A model generated the notes under the pieces. It saw only the letters and a list, made by a program, of their open reading frames with translations, had not been told where the DNA came from and ran no database searches. 64,000 bases of DNA. It comes from Pseudomonas sp. K2I15 (GTDB lineage: Bacteria; Pseudomonadota; Gammaproteobacteria; Pseudomonadales; Pseudomonadaceae). The stretch's first letter is position 1. Each line of letters opens with the position of its first letter. Shown here piece by piece: positions 41,115 through 50,093 of this stretch. The position numbers and the translations under genes are program-made. The stretch covers positions 1 to 64,000 of the forward strand of contig NZ_NIXO01000029.1 of the NCBI RefSeq assembly GCF_002204795.1, written 5' to 3'.

Positions 41115-42407
41115 TTATTTATTGCGCGTCACCCGCCACACGGTGTTGGCCAGGTCATCCGCAATGATCAGCGCACCACGCGGATCAACAGTCACACCCA
41201 CCGGCCGGCCGCGAGTCTTGCCGTCGGTTCCACGAAAGCCCGTGGCGAAGTCCAGCGGTTCACCCGCAGGCCGCCCGTTGCTGAACGGCACGAAGATCAC
41301 CTTGTAGCCCACCGGATTATCGCGGTTCCAACTGCCGTGCTCGCCCACGAACACACCGTCGGCGTACTTCTCACCCATTGCAGGGATGGAAAAGTCGACG
41401 CCCAGCGCCGCGACGTGGGAGCCCAGGCTGTAATCCGGCTTGATCGCGGCAGCGACCTTGGCCGGGTTTTGCGGTTGGGCGCGGGTGTCGACGTTCTGGC
41501 CCCAGTAGCTGTACGGCCAGCCGTAAAACTCACCTTCGCGCACCGAGGTCAGGTAATCCGGTACCAGGTCCGGGCCCAATTCATCCCGCTCGTTGACCAC
41601 CGCCCACACTTGCCCGGAGCCCGGCTGAATCGTCAGTGCGGTGGGGTTGCGCAGGCCGGTTGCGTAAGGCTTGTGGGCGCCGGTGGCGGCGTCGATCTGC
41701 CAGACCATCGCCCGGTCTATCTCGACCTCCATGCCGCGCTCGGTGATGTTGCTGTTGGAACCGATGCCGACATACAGCGAGCGGCCATCGGGGCTTATCG
41801 CCAGGGATTTGGTCCAGTGGTGATTGATCGCGGCAGGCAGGTCGGTAACGGTGGTGGGCGGGCCGCCGGCTTTGGTCTGGCCATCGGCGTAGTCGAAGCG
41901 CACCAGCGCATCCTGGTTGGCCACGTACAACTTGCCATCGGCAAACGCCAAACCGTACGGCGCGTTTAGGTTCTCGGCGAACACGGTTTTCAGCTCGTAG
42001 GTGCCGTCACCGTCGGCATCGCGCAGCAAGGTCAAGCGGTTGCCGCCCTTGACCTTGGTGTTGCCCTCGGCCTTGATCACGCTGGCGATCACGTCCTTGG
42101 GCTTGAGCTTCGCAGCGCTGCCGCCCCGGCCTTCGGCGACGAGGATGTCGCCGTTGGGCAGCACCAGGGTCTGGCGCGGAATCCGCAGGTCGGTGGCGAT
42201 GGCGGTGATGCTGTAGCCCTCGGGCACCGTGGGTTTTTGCGCGCCCCAGGCCACCGGTTCGGCAATCTTCATGCTGGGTAGCAGGCCGCGTTGGGGTTCC
42301 GGCAGTTTGGGGTCGGGGCCGCGTGCCTGAGTGCTGTCGGCTTCGCCGCCGCAGGCGCTCAAGAGCATCGCCATGCTTAACACCGTCAGTGTGCTGGAAT
42401 GCTTCAT
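41115..42407 (-). CDS. PQQ-dependent sugar dehydrogenase-like lipoprotein (sorbosone dehydrogenase family)
   Basis: The 430-aa product has a lipoprotein signal (LSAC, Cys19) and a six-bladed propeller of the soluble glucose/sorbosone dehydrogenase type. Segments LRIPRQTLVLPNGDILVAEG, NAPYGLAFADGKLYVAN, HHWTKSLAISPDGRSLYVGIGS and FVGEHGSWNR are visible. It probably oxidises aldoses or related compounds in the periplasm with PQQ; not all members are catalytic. The start overlaps the DUF2231 gene by 4 nt (ATGA), so the two are co-translated, and the DUF2231 partner may pass electrons onward. Confidence 0.85.
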   Translation of the reverse strand: MKHSSTLTVLSMAMLLSACGGEADSTQARGPDPKLPEPQRGLLPSMKIAEPVAWGAQKPTVPEGYSITAIATDLRIPRQTLVLPNGDILVAEGRGGSAAKLKPKDVIASVIKAEGNTKVKGGNRLTLLRDADGDGTYELKTVFAENLNAPYGLAFADGKLYVANQDALVRFDYADGQTKAGGPPTTVTDLPAAINHHWTKSLAISPDGRSLYVGIGSNSNITERGMEVEIDRAMVWQIDAATGAHKPYATGLRNPTALTIQPGSGQVWAVVNERDELGPDLVPDYLTSVREGEFYGWPYSYWGQNVDTRAQPQNPAKVAAAIKPDYSLGSHVAALGVDFSIPAMGEKYADGVFVGEHGSWNRDNPVGYKVIFVPFSNGRPAGEPLDFATGFRGTDGKTRGRPVGVTVDPRGALIIADDLANTVWRVTRNK

Positions 42408-42832
42408 TGGTCACCTCCCGAACGCAGGTTGGTCAGCCCGACCCACGTGGTCACGCAGGCCAGCAGGGTCACGATGGCGGACAGCACCAGGCCCGAAGGC
42501 ATCACGGCCCAGGCATCCTTCTCATGTTCAAAGGCGTTGACCAATCCCAGCGCCCAGGTGATCAGCAACAGCAGGAAGTACAGGGTAGGGCGCCCGGCCT
42601 TGCGGTCGGCGCGCAGCAGGTTGAACAGCGCAAACAATCCCGCCAGCCCGCAGAACACCAGGCCGCCGGCAATCAGCCAGGCGGCGAAGTTGCTCCACTG
42701 AATCTGGTAGGTCTGGTAGTAGGCAATGTCACTCAGCAGGGCGCCGAGAAACAGCGGGACGGTACCGGCAAGCAAGGTCGCGTGAAGCGGGCCAGGCGTG
42801 CTGCGGTAGGTGAGGGCGGGGGTGACGGTCAC
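42404..42832 (-). CDS. DUF2231 membrane protein
   Basis: A 142-aa inner-membrane protein with four predicted helices (about 18-40, 48-70, 80-100, 110-135). The conserved PGPLHATLLAGTVPLFLGALLSDI start is characteristic of DUF2231. It begins with GTG, with AAGGAG 6 nt upstream, and is coupled to the PQQ-type dehydrogenase gene. The family often sits beside periplasmic dehydrogenases; the role is otherwise unknown. Confidence 0.87.
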   Translation of the reverse strand: MTVTPALTYRSTPGPLHATLLAGTVPLFLGALLSDIAYYQTYQIQWSNFAAWLIAGGLVFCGLAGLFALFNLLRADRKAGRPTLYFLLLLITWALGLVNAFEHEKDAWAVMPSGLVLSAIVTLLACVTTWVGLTNLRSGGDQ

Positions 42833-42852
42833 GGGCGGCTCCTTATCGTTGA

Positions 42853-42881
42853 GCGGCCCTGATGAGGCTCATCAGGGCCGC
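42853..42881 (-). terminator. Long perfect hairpin downstream of proP
   Basis: Arms GCGGCCCTGATGAG / CTCATCAGGGCCGC are complementary over 14 bp around a single central base. The hairpin lies between the proP stop and the DUF2231 ribosome site. There is no U-run. Confidence 0.5.
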
Positions 42882-42955
42882 GCTGACTGCGCTTAAGGAA
42901 GGAACGCGCTGCTTGGACGTTAGTTCACCGTCTATTCGTTTCTAAATATGTTGCG

Positions 42956-44458
42956 TCAGTTGATGCGCGGATGCTGCTGCACCAGGTTCTGGCGTTTGGC
43001 TTCCAGCTCGGCGATTTGCGCGTCGATGTCTTCGATCTTCTGCTCGATATTGTCTTCATGCTCCTGCAGCAGCTCTTTTGCTTCCTCGATATCCGAAGCC
43101 GCCGGGGCCGCGCCGCGCAGGGGTTTGTTGGCGGTTTCTTTCATGGTGACGCCGGTGAACAGGCCCACCACGGCGAACACCATCAGGTAGTACGCAGGCA
43201 TGTACAGGTTGTTGGTGGTTTCCACCAGCCAGGCCATGGCGGTCGGCGTCAGGCCGGCCACCAGGATCGAGATGTTAAAGGCGCTGGCCAACGCGCTGTA
43301 GCGGATGTGCGTGGGGAACATCGCCGGCAGGGTGGAAGCCATCACGCCGATAAAGAAGTTGAGCACCACCGCAATGATCAGCAGCCCCGAGAAAATCAGC
43401 CCCAGCTTGCCGCTGTTGATCAGCATGAACGCCGGAATGGCGAGGAGGAACAGTGCGATGCTGCCGAAGATGATGAAGGGTTTGCGCCCGATCTTGTCGC
43501 TGACAAAGCCAATCAGCGGCTGCACGAACAACATGCCGACCATGATCGCGATGATGATCAGCACGCCATGGTTTTCGCTGTAGTGCAGGTTGTGCGACAG
43601 GTAGCTCGGCATATAAGTGAGCAGCATGTAGTAAGTGACGTTGGTTACCACCACCACCCCGACGCAGGTCATCAGGCTGCGCCAATGCTTGGTGGCGACT
43701 TCCTTGAACGACACTTTCGGGCCGCCCGCCAAGCCTTCGCGATCGCCTTGTTCGAGTTGTTCCACATGCTGTTGGAAGGCAGGTGTCTCTTCCAGGGCAT
43801 GCCGCAAGTACAGCCCGATCATGCCCAGCGGTAGCGCGAGGAAGAACGGCAGGCGCCAGCCCCAGGACTGGAACGCCTCCTCGCCGATCACCGCAGAAAT
43901 CAGCACCACCACGCCCGCGCCGAGGACGAAGCCTGCGATGGAGCCGAAGTCCAGCCAACTGCCGAGAAAGCCGCGCTTGCGGTCCGGGGCGTATTCGGCG
44001 ACGAAGATCGAGGCGCCCGTGTATTCGCCGCCCACCGAGAAGCCTTGGGCCATCTTGGCCAGCAGCAACAGGATCGGCGCCCAGATGCCGATCGAGTCAT
44101 AGGAGGGGATCAGCCCGATGGCGAAGGTGCTGATGGACATGATCACGATGGTCGCCGCCAGGACCTTCTGCCGGCCGTATTTGTCGCCCAGCCTGCCGAA
44201 GAACAGGCCGCCCAACGGGCGGATCAGGAAGGGCACCGAGAAGGTCGCCAGGGCGGCGATCATCTGTACGCTGGGGGACGCCTCGGGGAAGAACACCTTG
44301 CCCAGCACATAGGCGACAAAGCCGTACACCCCGAAGTCGAACCATTCCATGGCGTTGCCCAGCGCAGCGGCGGTGATCGCCTTGCGCATCTTGGCGTCGT
44401 CAACAATGGTGATGTCATCCAATCCAATCGGATTGACGGTTTTCTTGCGTGATTTCAT
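42956..44458 (-). CDS. proP: Proline/glycine-betaine:H+ symporter with C-terminal coiled coil
   Basis: A 500-aa protein, the same length as E. coli ProP. The metabolite:H+ symporter opening TIVDDAKMRKAITAAALGNAMEWFDFGVYGF, motif GRLGDKYGRQKVLA and 12 helices are present. The last ~45 residues (IEEAKELLQEHEDNIEQKIEDI...) form an acidic heptad coiled coil as in osmosensing ProP. The ATG at 44458 aligns with the ProP N-terminus and is preferred over one eight codons upstream. It takes up compatible solutes under high osmolarity. Confidence 0.93.
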   Translation of the reverse strand: MKSRKKTVNPIGLDDITIVDDAKMRKAITAAALGNAMEWFDFGVYGFVAYVLGKVFFPEASPSVQMIAALATFSVPFLIRPLGGLFFGRLGDKYGRQKVLAATIVIMSISTFAIGLIPSYDSIGIWAPILLLLAKMAQGFSVGGEYTGASIFVAEYAPDRKRGFLGSWLDFGSIAGFVLGAGVVVLISAVIGEEAFQSWGWRLPFFLALPLGMIGLYLRHALEETPAFQQHVEQLEQGDREGLAGGPKVSFKEVATKHWRSLMTCVGVVVVTNVTYYMLLTYMPSYLSHNLHYSENHGVLIIIAIMVGMLFVQPLIGFVSDKIGRKPFIIFGSIALFLLAIPAFMLINSGKLGLIFSGLLIIAVVLNFFIGVMASTLPAMFPTHIRYSALASAFNISILVAGLTPTAMAWLVETTNNLYMPAYYLMVFAVVGLFTGVTMKETANKPLRGAAPAASDIEEAKELLQEHEDNIEQKIEDIDAQIAELEAKRQNLVQQHPRIN

Positions 44459-44586
44459 GGGATTACTCAACCGCTGGTCCATTTCGTTGCCACTGTTTTG
44501 GTGGCATGCGCTTATTGGGTCAGATACATGCGGACACTGAATAATTCACCATGGGCTGGTTTTTTTTGTTATCGGCGCAGGAACGA

Positions 44587-45477
44587 TCAACTGATCGGGT
44601 CGCCACCCAGCGAATCACGCTGCATCGACTGCAGGTTTTTCTCGATGGTTTCGCAGAGGGCTTCCATCTGGATCTGGTGCTCACTGTCGCGAAACGGGCT
44701 TTGCAAATCGGTGCCGATGCGCTCGATTGCCAGCAACATAAAGCCCACCACTGTGGAGGCCAGCGGGGTGAACCAGCCCAGGGATTCCACCAGGCCCACC
44801 GGCACGATCAGGCAGAACAGCGAAATGAACAGCCGCGGGAAATACACGTAAGGGTAGGGCAGCGGCGTATTGGCGATGCGCTCCATGCCGCCCTGGCTGT
44901 TGGACAAGTCCACCAGCGTCGACTCCAGCCGCGCCAGGCGAATGCTGTCCAGGCGCCCCGCCTTGTATTCCTGGGCCAGCAAGGCCGCAGAACCGTTGAG
45001 GATATCGTTGGCAAAGTTGTTGGTGGTGGTGCTGCGGGTGAACTCTGCGGCGGGCAGAAACGCGCGGATCTCCTCCGGGCACGGCTGGCCGCGCAGGTGC
45101 GCCGCCAGGCAGTTCACATAGGCCACGTGGCGGCGCACCAAGGTCGCCTTCATCGGGTTGACCTCGTTTTGCGGGTCATCCAGCAACGTCAGCACTTGCC
45201 GCGCAAAGCTGCGGGAATTATTGACCATCGCGCCCCACAGCGTGCGTGCTTCCCACCAGCGGTTGTAGGCGCTGCTGTTGCGGAAACTGATCAGCACCAC
45301 CAGCGCGGAGCCGAGCAGTGTCAGGGGCATCAGCGGCAGGTTGATCTTGCTGTTGAGGAACAGCATGAAGTCCACGGTGACGGCGATGTCCCACAGCAGC
45401 AGCCAGAACAGTGCCCAGCCCACATAGCCCATGGTCTTGATGATCAGGCGGTATTTTTTGATGATGGCAGCTTTCAA
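44587..45477 (-). CDS. Bestrophin-family ion channel
   Basis: A 296-aa membrane protein of the bacterial bestrophin family (YneE-like), with four helix clusters and the conserved SFRNSSAYNRWWEARTLWGAMVNNSRSFARQ. Bacterial homologues form pentameric cation or anion channels. It is a single gene on the same strand as proP; the 104-bp gap shows no strong terminator. The physiological role is unknown. Confidence 0.88.
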   Translation of the reverse strand: MKAAIIKKYRLIIKTMGYVGWALFWLLLWDIAVTVDFMLFLNSKINLPLMPLTLLGSALVVLISFRNSSAYNRWWEARTLWGAMVNNSRSFARQVLTLLDDPQNEVNPMKATLVRRHVAYVNCLAAHLRGQPCPEEIRAFLPAAEFTRSTTTNNFANDILNGSAALLAQEYKAGRLDSIRLARLESTLVDLSNSQGGMERIANTPLPYPYVYFPRLFISLFCLIVPVGLVESLGWFTPLASTVVGFMLLAIERIGTDLQSPFRDSEHQIQMEALCETIEKNLQSMQRDSLGGDPIS

Positions 45478-45563
45478 ACGGAAACCTCGCGGCGAGCAGT
45501 AAGCATCAATGCCTTAGCTCGGACGGTGTTTACCGGGTAAAGGTTCGCCGGGGTGCTGCGGCT

Positions 45564-46070
45564 TCAGGCCTGAAGCGACAGGATGAAGCGGTTTTCGCTG
45601 TGGGGCTTGCCGTCCGGAGCAGCCTGTTCAGGCACGAATCCGCAGCGCCCCAGCACTTTTTGCGAGCCCACATTCTTCGGGTATACGTACGCCACCAGTT
45701 GCGTGAGTGCCCAACGCGCTTGTGCCTCCTGGATCAGATGCTTGAGCGCCAGTGTTGCCAGGCCTTGCCCGCAGGCACGCTCGCCCACGCGATAACCGAC
45801 TTCGGCACACCCCTTCGGTGAGTCGATATTTTTCAGATTGGCGCGACCGACGATTTCGCCGCTGGCGTCTTCGATCACAAACGGGTGCCAGGCGCCGAGG
45901 GCGAAGTCGGACAGGTAGGCCTGGATATGTTCGGCAACGCCCTGCACGGAGTAAAACGAAGGGGCGCGCGCCTCAATATGGGATTCGAACCACTCACGGT
46001 TAAGGGTTTCGAAGGCCAGCAACGCTTCAGTGTCCGTACTTCTCAGCTCGCGAACCTTAAATGACGTCAT
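45564..46070 (-). CDS. GNAT-family N-acetyltransferase (RimJ/RimL-like)
   Basis: A 168-aa protein with the GNAT fold. The beta-4/acetyl-CoA pyrophosphate loop reads VGYRVGERACGQGLATLALKHLI, and the C-terminal NVGSQKVLGRCGF segment is typical of the RimJ/RimL ribosomal-protein acetyltransferase subgroup. AGAGG stands 7 nt before the ATG. The acceptor substrate is unknown. Confidence 0.88.
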   Translation of the reverse strand: MTSFKVRELRSTDTEALLAFETLNREWFESHIEARAPSFYSVQGVAEHIQAYLSDFALGAWHPFVIEDASGEIVGRANLKNIDSPKGCAEVGYRVGERACGQGLATLALKHLIQEAQARWALTQLVAYVYPKNVGSQKVLGRCGFVPEQAAPDGKPHSENRFILSLQA

Positions 46071-46164
46071 CGATCACCTCTTCCTGGCAATTGTGCGGTG
46101 AGCAAGCATACCCCATCAGTTATCCTGAACAGACGAGCCGATTCGTGGCAAAAAGGAACTGCAG

Positions 46165-46860
46165 TTGAACGAACACACATTGTCCATGCGCCTGGAACGC
46201 GTGGCGGCCCATATACCTGCCGGTGCACGACTGGCGGATATCGGTTCCGATCACGGCTACCTGCCGGTGGCGTTGATGCGGCGCGGCGCCATCGCGGCGG
46301 CGGTGGCGGGTGAGGTGGCGCTGACGCCGTTTCGCGCAGCCGAGCGTACGGTGCGCGAGAACGACCTGGCGCAATCCATCACCGTGCGTCTGGCCAGTGG
46401 TTTGGCGGCGATCGAGCCGGGAGACGGGATCACCGCGATCAGTATCTGCGGCATGGGCGGCGAGACCATCCGCGACATCCTCGACAGCGATAAGGCGCGC
46501 CTCAGCGGTCAGGAGCGCCTGGTGCTGCAACCTAACGGCGGCGAGCAGCCCTTGCGCCAATGGTTGATGGAAAACGGCTACCGCATTGTTTGTGAGGAGC
46601 TGCTGCGAGAGAACCGCTTCTTCTATGAAATCATTGTTGCCGAGCGCGCCGCGCCGATGGATTACACCGAAGAGGAGCTGTACTTCGGCCCGCTGCAAAT
46701 GCAGGCCCGCAGCCCGGAATTCCTGCTCAAGTGGCAGCGCATCCTGCGCCACAAACAGCAGACCCTGAGCGACTTTGCCCAGGCACGGCAGGCGGTGCCC
46801 GAGGGCAAGGTGCAAGAGGTCGCCCAGCAGGCCCGGTGGATTACCGAGCTGTTGGCGTGA
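46165..46860 (+). CDS. trmK: tRNA (adenine(22)-N1)-methyltransferase family
   Basis: A 231-aa class I methyltransferase. Motif I is ADIGSDHGYLPVAL (residues ~24-37); AGEVALTPFRAAERTV, SICGMGGETIRDIL and the LQPNGGEQPLRQWL motif are hallmarks of TrmK, with a C-terminal coiled coil contacting tRNA. It would methylate A22 N1 in the tRNA D-loop. It starts with TTG at 46165, with AAAGGA upstream. TrmK is best known from Gram-positive bacteria; proteobacterial members exist but their tRNA targets are poorly defined. Confidence 0.85.
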   Translation: MNEHTLSMRLERVAAHIPAGARLADIGSDHGYLPVALMRRGAIAAAVAGEVALTPFRAAERTVRENDLAQSITVRLASGLAAIEPGDGITAISICGMGGETIRDILDSDKARLSGQERLVLQPNGGEQPLRQWLMENGYRIVCEELLRENRFFYEIIVAERAAPMDYTEEELYFGPLQMQARSPEFLLKWQRILRHKQQTLSDFAQARQAVPEGKVQEVAQQARWITELLA

Positions 46861-46863
46861 GGG

Positions 46864-47718
46864 TCAGCCCGCGATTGTATTCAGCTCTGCCAGCACCTCA
46901 TCCGAAAGCTCCAGTTCGCCCACCGCCATGTTTTCACGCAAATGGGTGACCGACGAAGTGCCAGGAATCAGCAGGATATTGGGTGAACGACGCAGCAGCC
47001 ACGCCAGCGCCAATTGCATCGGAGTTACGCCAAGCCGCTGTGCAACGTTCGACAACACCGCCGACTGCACCGGCGAGAATCCGCCCAGCGGGAAGAACGG
47101 CACATAGGCAATGCCCTCCTGAGCCAGCTCATCGATCATCGCGTTATCGTGCTGGTGGGCGATGTTGTACAGGTTCTGGACACACACGAAGCGCACGATT
47201 TTTCGCGCCTCGGCCACCTGCGTGGGCGTGACGTTGCTGATGCCGATATGGCGTATCAGCCCCTGTTGTTGCAGCTCGGCAATGGCGCTCACGGGCTCTT
47301 CGATCGAGCCTTCGGCAGTGCCCATCACGCCGTGCATGGCCCGCACATTGACCACCTCCAGCACGTCCAGACCCAGGTTGCGCAGGTTGTCATGCACCGC
47401 CTGCGTCAGCTCGGCCTTCGACGACGCGTTGAACCAACCGCCATCGCTGCCACGGCGGGCGCCCACCTTGGTGACGATCGTGAGGTCGTCTTTATAGGGA
47501 TGCAGCGCCTCACGGATAATTTGATTGGTGATATGCGGCCCGTAGAAATCGCTGGTGTCGATATGGTTCACGCCGGATGCGACGGCCTCACGCAGCACGG
47601 CCAGCGCCGCATCACGGTCTTTGGGCGGGCCAAATACGCCAGGGCCGGCCAGTTGCATGGCGCCGTAACCGATGCGGTTGACGGTGCGATCGCCGAGGGT
47701 GAATGTGCTGTGGTTCAT
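46864..47718 (-). CDS. Aldo/keto reductase
   Basis: A 284-aa (beta/alpha)8 NADPH enzyme. Asp54 and Tyr59 (HIDTSDFYGP) and Lys84 (TKVGAR) of the tetrad are present. The usual catalytic His region reads VRAMHG, as in the YdbC-type oxidoreductases, with HIGISN and GTSSVTHLRENM for cofactor. It is divergent from a TetR gene across a 71-bp gap with a perfect palindromic operator. It ends 3 bp from trmK, convergent. Confidence 0.9.
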   Translation of the reverse strand: MNHSTFTLGDRTVNRIGYGAMQLAGPGVFGPPKDRDAALAVLREAVASGVNHIDTSDFYGPHITNQIIREALHPYKDDLTIVTKVGARRGSDGGWFNASSKAELTQAVHDNLRNLGLDVLEVVNVRAMHGVMGTAEGSIEEPVSAIAELQQQGLIRHIGISNVTPTQVAEARKIVRFVCVQNLYNIAHQHDNAMIDELAQEGIAYVPFFPLGGFSPVQSAVLSNVAQRLGVTPMQLALAWLLRRSPNILLIPGTSSVTHLRENMAVGELELSDEVLAELNTIAG

Positions 47719-47756
47719 GGCTGTGGCTCTTGCTTGACGGGAAGAAGCCTATAATA

Positions 47757-47770
47757 TGAAGGATCCTTCA
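47757..47770. promoter_or_regulatory. TetR operator: perfect 14-bp palindrome
   Basis: TGAAGGATCCTTCA sits 20 bp upstream of the TetR start and 39 bp from the aldo/keto reductase start. It is immediately adjacent to a TATAAT element (47750-47755), so binding would block promoters in both directions. Confidence 0.7.
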
Positions 47771-47789
47771 GGTTTAGAATTCGCATTCC

Positions 47790-48422
47790 ATGAGCACGCT
47801 CAAAGCGTCACTAAAGCCAAGAAAATCAGCGGTTCAGGCCCGATCGGCGGCGACGGTCGAGGCGCTGCACACGGCGGCCCTTCAGGTTTTAACCGCTCAG
47901 GGGTTGGTGCGGTGCACGACCACCCGCGTGGCCGAGCGTGCGGGCATGTCGGTGGGCAGTCTCTATCAGTACTATCCGAACCGCGATGCACTGCTCGCTG
48001 CGGTCCTGGAAAAGCATCTGGTGCACGTGGCCGAGACCGTCGAGCGGGCCTGCGATCAATACCAGGGCACCACGGTCGCTGAAATGGCATCGGGGTTTGT
48101 CACGGCTTTTCTGGCCGTGAAGCTGATGGACCCGACCGCGTCCAAAGCCCTCTATGCCATCGCAGGTGAGCGGGGCGGTGCGGAGCTTGTCGCGCGTATC
48201 AACCAGCGAGTGGTGGCCGCCATTGCCGCGATGTTGGCAACGGCATCAGATGCCCATTTTGCAGACCCATTCCTGACCGCAGCCATCTCGCTCAGTGCCG
48301 TGGTGGGCCCGGTACGGACCCTACTCGAAGGCAATGCATCAGCGGCCTTTGAAGCCGGCCTGGAAGAGCAGGTGACTCGGCTGCTGCGGGCTTATCTTCA
48401 AACCGATCAATCACTTGCGTAA
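47790..48422 (+). CDS. TetR-family regulator
   Basis: A 210-aa protein with an HTH region (TTTRVAERAGMSVGSLYQYYPNRDALL) and a basic N-terminal arm (SLKPRKSAVQARS). It is divergent from the aldo/keto reductase with a palindromic operator between, so it is likely autorepressed and controls the reductase in response to a carbonyl compound. Confidence 0.9.
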   Translation: MSTLKASLKPRKSAVQARSAATVEALHTAALQVLTAQGLVRCTTTRVAERAGMSVGSLYQYYPNRDALLAAVLEKHLVHVAETVERACDQYQGTTVAEMASGFVTAFLAVKLMDPTASKALYAIAGERGGAELVARINQRVVAAIAAMLATASDAHFADPFLTAAISLSAVVGPVRTLLEGNASAAFEAGLEEQVTRLLRAYLQTDQSLA

Positions 48423-48545
48423 ACCGTGCGCAGGATATTTTGCAGCGCGGCCCCGCACTAAAGTGACATCCTTGGGTCAATAAACCCCGCGATCAAACCT
48501 CGCGCCTCCACGTTCTCCCCACCCTCCCATTTGAAGATTTAACCC

Positions 48546-49343
48546 ATGTACCTACGCAAAATTGCAGTTGGGCTGTCGGCCCTTGTTTTGCTCTCCACCG
48601 GGGCAGAAGCCCGTGGTGTGCCGGACCTCTATTCAAGCAAACAGAAGCAGGCCTCGTTTGACAGCTGCGCCGATCTGTTCCCGGCCGCGCAACCGATCAA
48701 CACGGCCACGGTGCCAGCCACCATGAAACCCCTGGCGCTGTGCTCCGATAATTTTGCGGTGCTGTACTCGCAAACCAGCAAGACCCCGCTGGTGGTGGTC
48801 GAACGCCTGAACGCCGGCCAGTTGCAGGACGCCAAGGGCGAGGAACGCACCAACCAGTTCTACGCTGACCCGCGCATTCCCAAGGGCGGCCGTGCCGAGT
48901 TGAGCGACTACCGTGGCCAGCACCCGGCCGTGGACCGTGGCCATCAATCCCCGGCCGCCGATGCAACGAGCACCAACGCCATGGCCCAATCGTTCGCGCT
49001 GTCGAACATGGTGCCGCAAGACCCGACCAACAACCGCAAGATCTGGAGCAAGGTCGAGGCGGACGTGCGCAAGTTTGCCAAGCGCGCCGACGGCAATGTA
49101 TTCGTGTTCACCGGCCCGCTGTTTGACCCGGGCTACAGCACTATCGGCGACAACAAAGTGTGGGTGCCGACCCGTCTGTTCAAGCTGGTTTATGACGTAT
49201 CGTCCAAGCGCGCCTGGGCCTACGTATTGCCCAACGCTGAAACCCGCATCCAGAAGCCGATGGACTACGCGACGTTCGTGAAGACCACCGGGCTCAAGTT
49301 GCTGGGGAATTTTCCGGTGACCGGTTCGGTGGGACGCACTTGA
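48546..49343 (+). CDS. Secreted DNA/RNA non-specific endonuclease (NUC family)
   Basis: The 265-aa product has a Sec signal peptide (cleavage near AEA-RG, residue ~22) followed by a beta-beta-alpha-metal nuclease domain. The catalytic DRGH motif is at 130-133 and the Mg-binding Asn region is SNMVPQDPTNNRKIW (Asn153, Asn162). It should degrade DNA and RNA in the periplasm or outside the cell. No immunity gene is adjacent, consistent with an exported nuclease. Three Cys in the N-terminal half may form a disulfide. Confidence 0.92.
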   Translation: MYLRKIAVGLSALVLLSTGAEARGVPDLYSSKQKQASFDSCADLFPAAQPINTATVPATMKPLALCSDNFAVLYSQTSKTPLVVVERLNAGQLQDAKGEERTNQFYADPRIPKGGRAELSDYRGQHPAVDRGHQSPAADATSTNAMAQSFALSNMVPQDPTNNRKIWSKVEADVRKFAKRADGNVFVFTGPLFDPGYSTIGDNKVWVPTRLFKLVYDVSSKRAWAYVLPNAETRIQKPMDYATFVKTTGLKLLGNFPVTGSVGRT

Positions 49344-49362
49344 TGGCTTGAACCTGGCGGCG

Positions 49363-49542
49363 TCACTTGCCTTTTTTCAACGTCTTCAACCGCAACGTTG
49401 CTCGCTGCACAGCGGCCATCTTCTCTGGCCGCTTCATCTTTTTCCATTTGCGAATATCGTCCTTGGTGCGTCCACAGCTGACGCACAGCTCACCACTGAG
49501 CTGGCAGGTTGAGACACACGGGTTCTCGATATCTTTAGCCAA
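49363..49542 (-). CDS. DUF1289 small Cys-rich protein
   Basis: A 59-aa frame opening at TTG 49542, with AAGGGG 8 nt upstream. It reads (M)AKDIENPCVSTCQLS, then CVSCGRTKDDIRKW, and ends in a basic RLKTLKKGK tail. The N-P-C-V-x-x-C ... C-x-x-C-G-R pattern and the following W are diagnostic of DUF1289, probably a small zinc- or Fe-S-binding fold of unknown function. It starts 4 bp after the stop of the upstream hypothetical gene, so the two form an operon. Confidence 0.85.
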   Translation of the reverse strand: MAKDIENPCVSTCQLSGELCVSCGRTKDDIRKWKKMKRPEKMAAVQRATLRLKTLKKGK

Positions 49543-49546
49543 GGCT

Positions 49547-49918
49547 TTACCCCTTTACGGCATATAGTTTAGCCAGGCGCAGGCGCCAATCACCGCCATG
49601 CTGCAGGTGGCATTCTTCCTCGGAGTCGAACCGAACGTAGCGGTCCGAAGCGGGGCGATCACCGCCGGCATCTTCCAGGGCCGTAGCCGTCAGTTCACGC
49701 ATGCGCAAGTCCAGCCCGCTTGAAAGGGCCTGCTCCTTGTTCGCCCGGGTATCAAAGACCCAAATAACCTGAATACTTTTTGCGAAGGCTGCGTAATCGA
49801 CTTCGTGGGTCAGCCAGTCGAAGCCGGTGATTTCGGCCTTGGCGATCTCACAGGCTTCGGTCAGGGTCGCAACGAGGCGGCGTTCGATGCGTGCGCTGTC
49901 GCGTTTGGTTGAAGACAT
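49547..49918 (-). CDS. Hypothetical protein, cotranscribed with DUF1289
   Basis: A 123-aa soluble protein I do not recognise as a named family. It is rich in Glu/Asp/Arg with no signal peptide or membrane helix. Segments include ACEIAKAEITGFDWLTHEVDY and QVIWVFDTRANKEQAL, giving an alpha/beta look. Coding is supported by codon use, length, and its tight 4-bp spacing to the DUF1289 gene. Confidence 0.75.
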   Translation of the reverse strand: MSSTKRDSARIERRLVATLTEACEIAKAEITGFDWLTHEVDYAAFAKSIQVIWVFDTRANKEQALSSGLDLRMRELTATALEDAGGDRPASDRYVRFDSEEECHLQHGGDWRLRLAKLYAVKG

Positions 49919-49965
49919 GGGGATTCCTTGATGGGCGAGGTGGGGATGATACGCGAGAGATCAAC

Positions 49966-50074
49966 TGTGGGAGCTGCCGAGCTTTAGCGAGGCTGCGATG
50001 GCGGACTGTCAGGCGACATATTTATTGCCTGACAGGACCTCTTCGCAGCCTCGCTAAAGCTCGACAGCTCCCAC
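49966..50074. repeat. REP-type inverted repeat, GAGCTTTAGCGAGGC subtype
   Basis: Arms TGTGGGAGCTG..CGAGCTTTAGCGAGGCTGCGA and its complement, with a CCTGTCAGGCAA/TTGCCTGACAGG-like secondary stem in the centre. The core differs from the CTTGCTCGC REPs elsewhere in the window. Confidence 0.8.
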
Positions 50075-50093
50075 CCTGGATTTGTGTTGCCCA

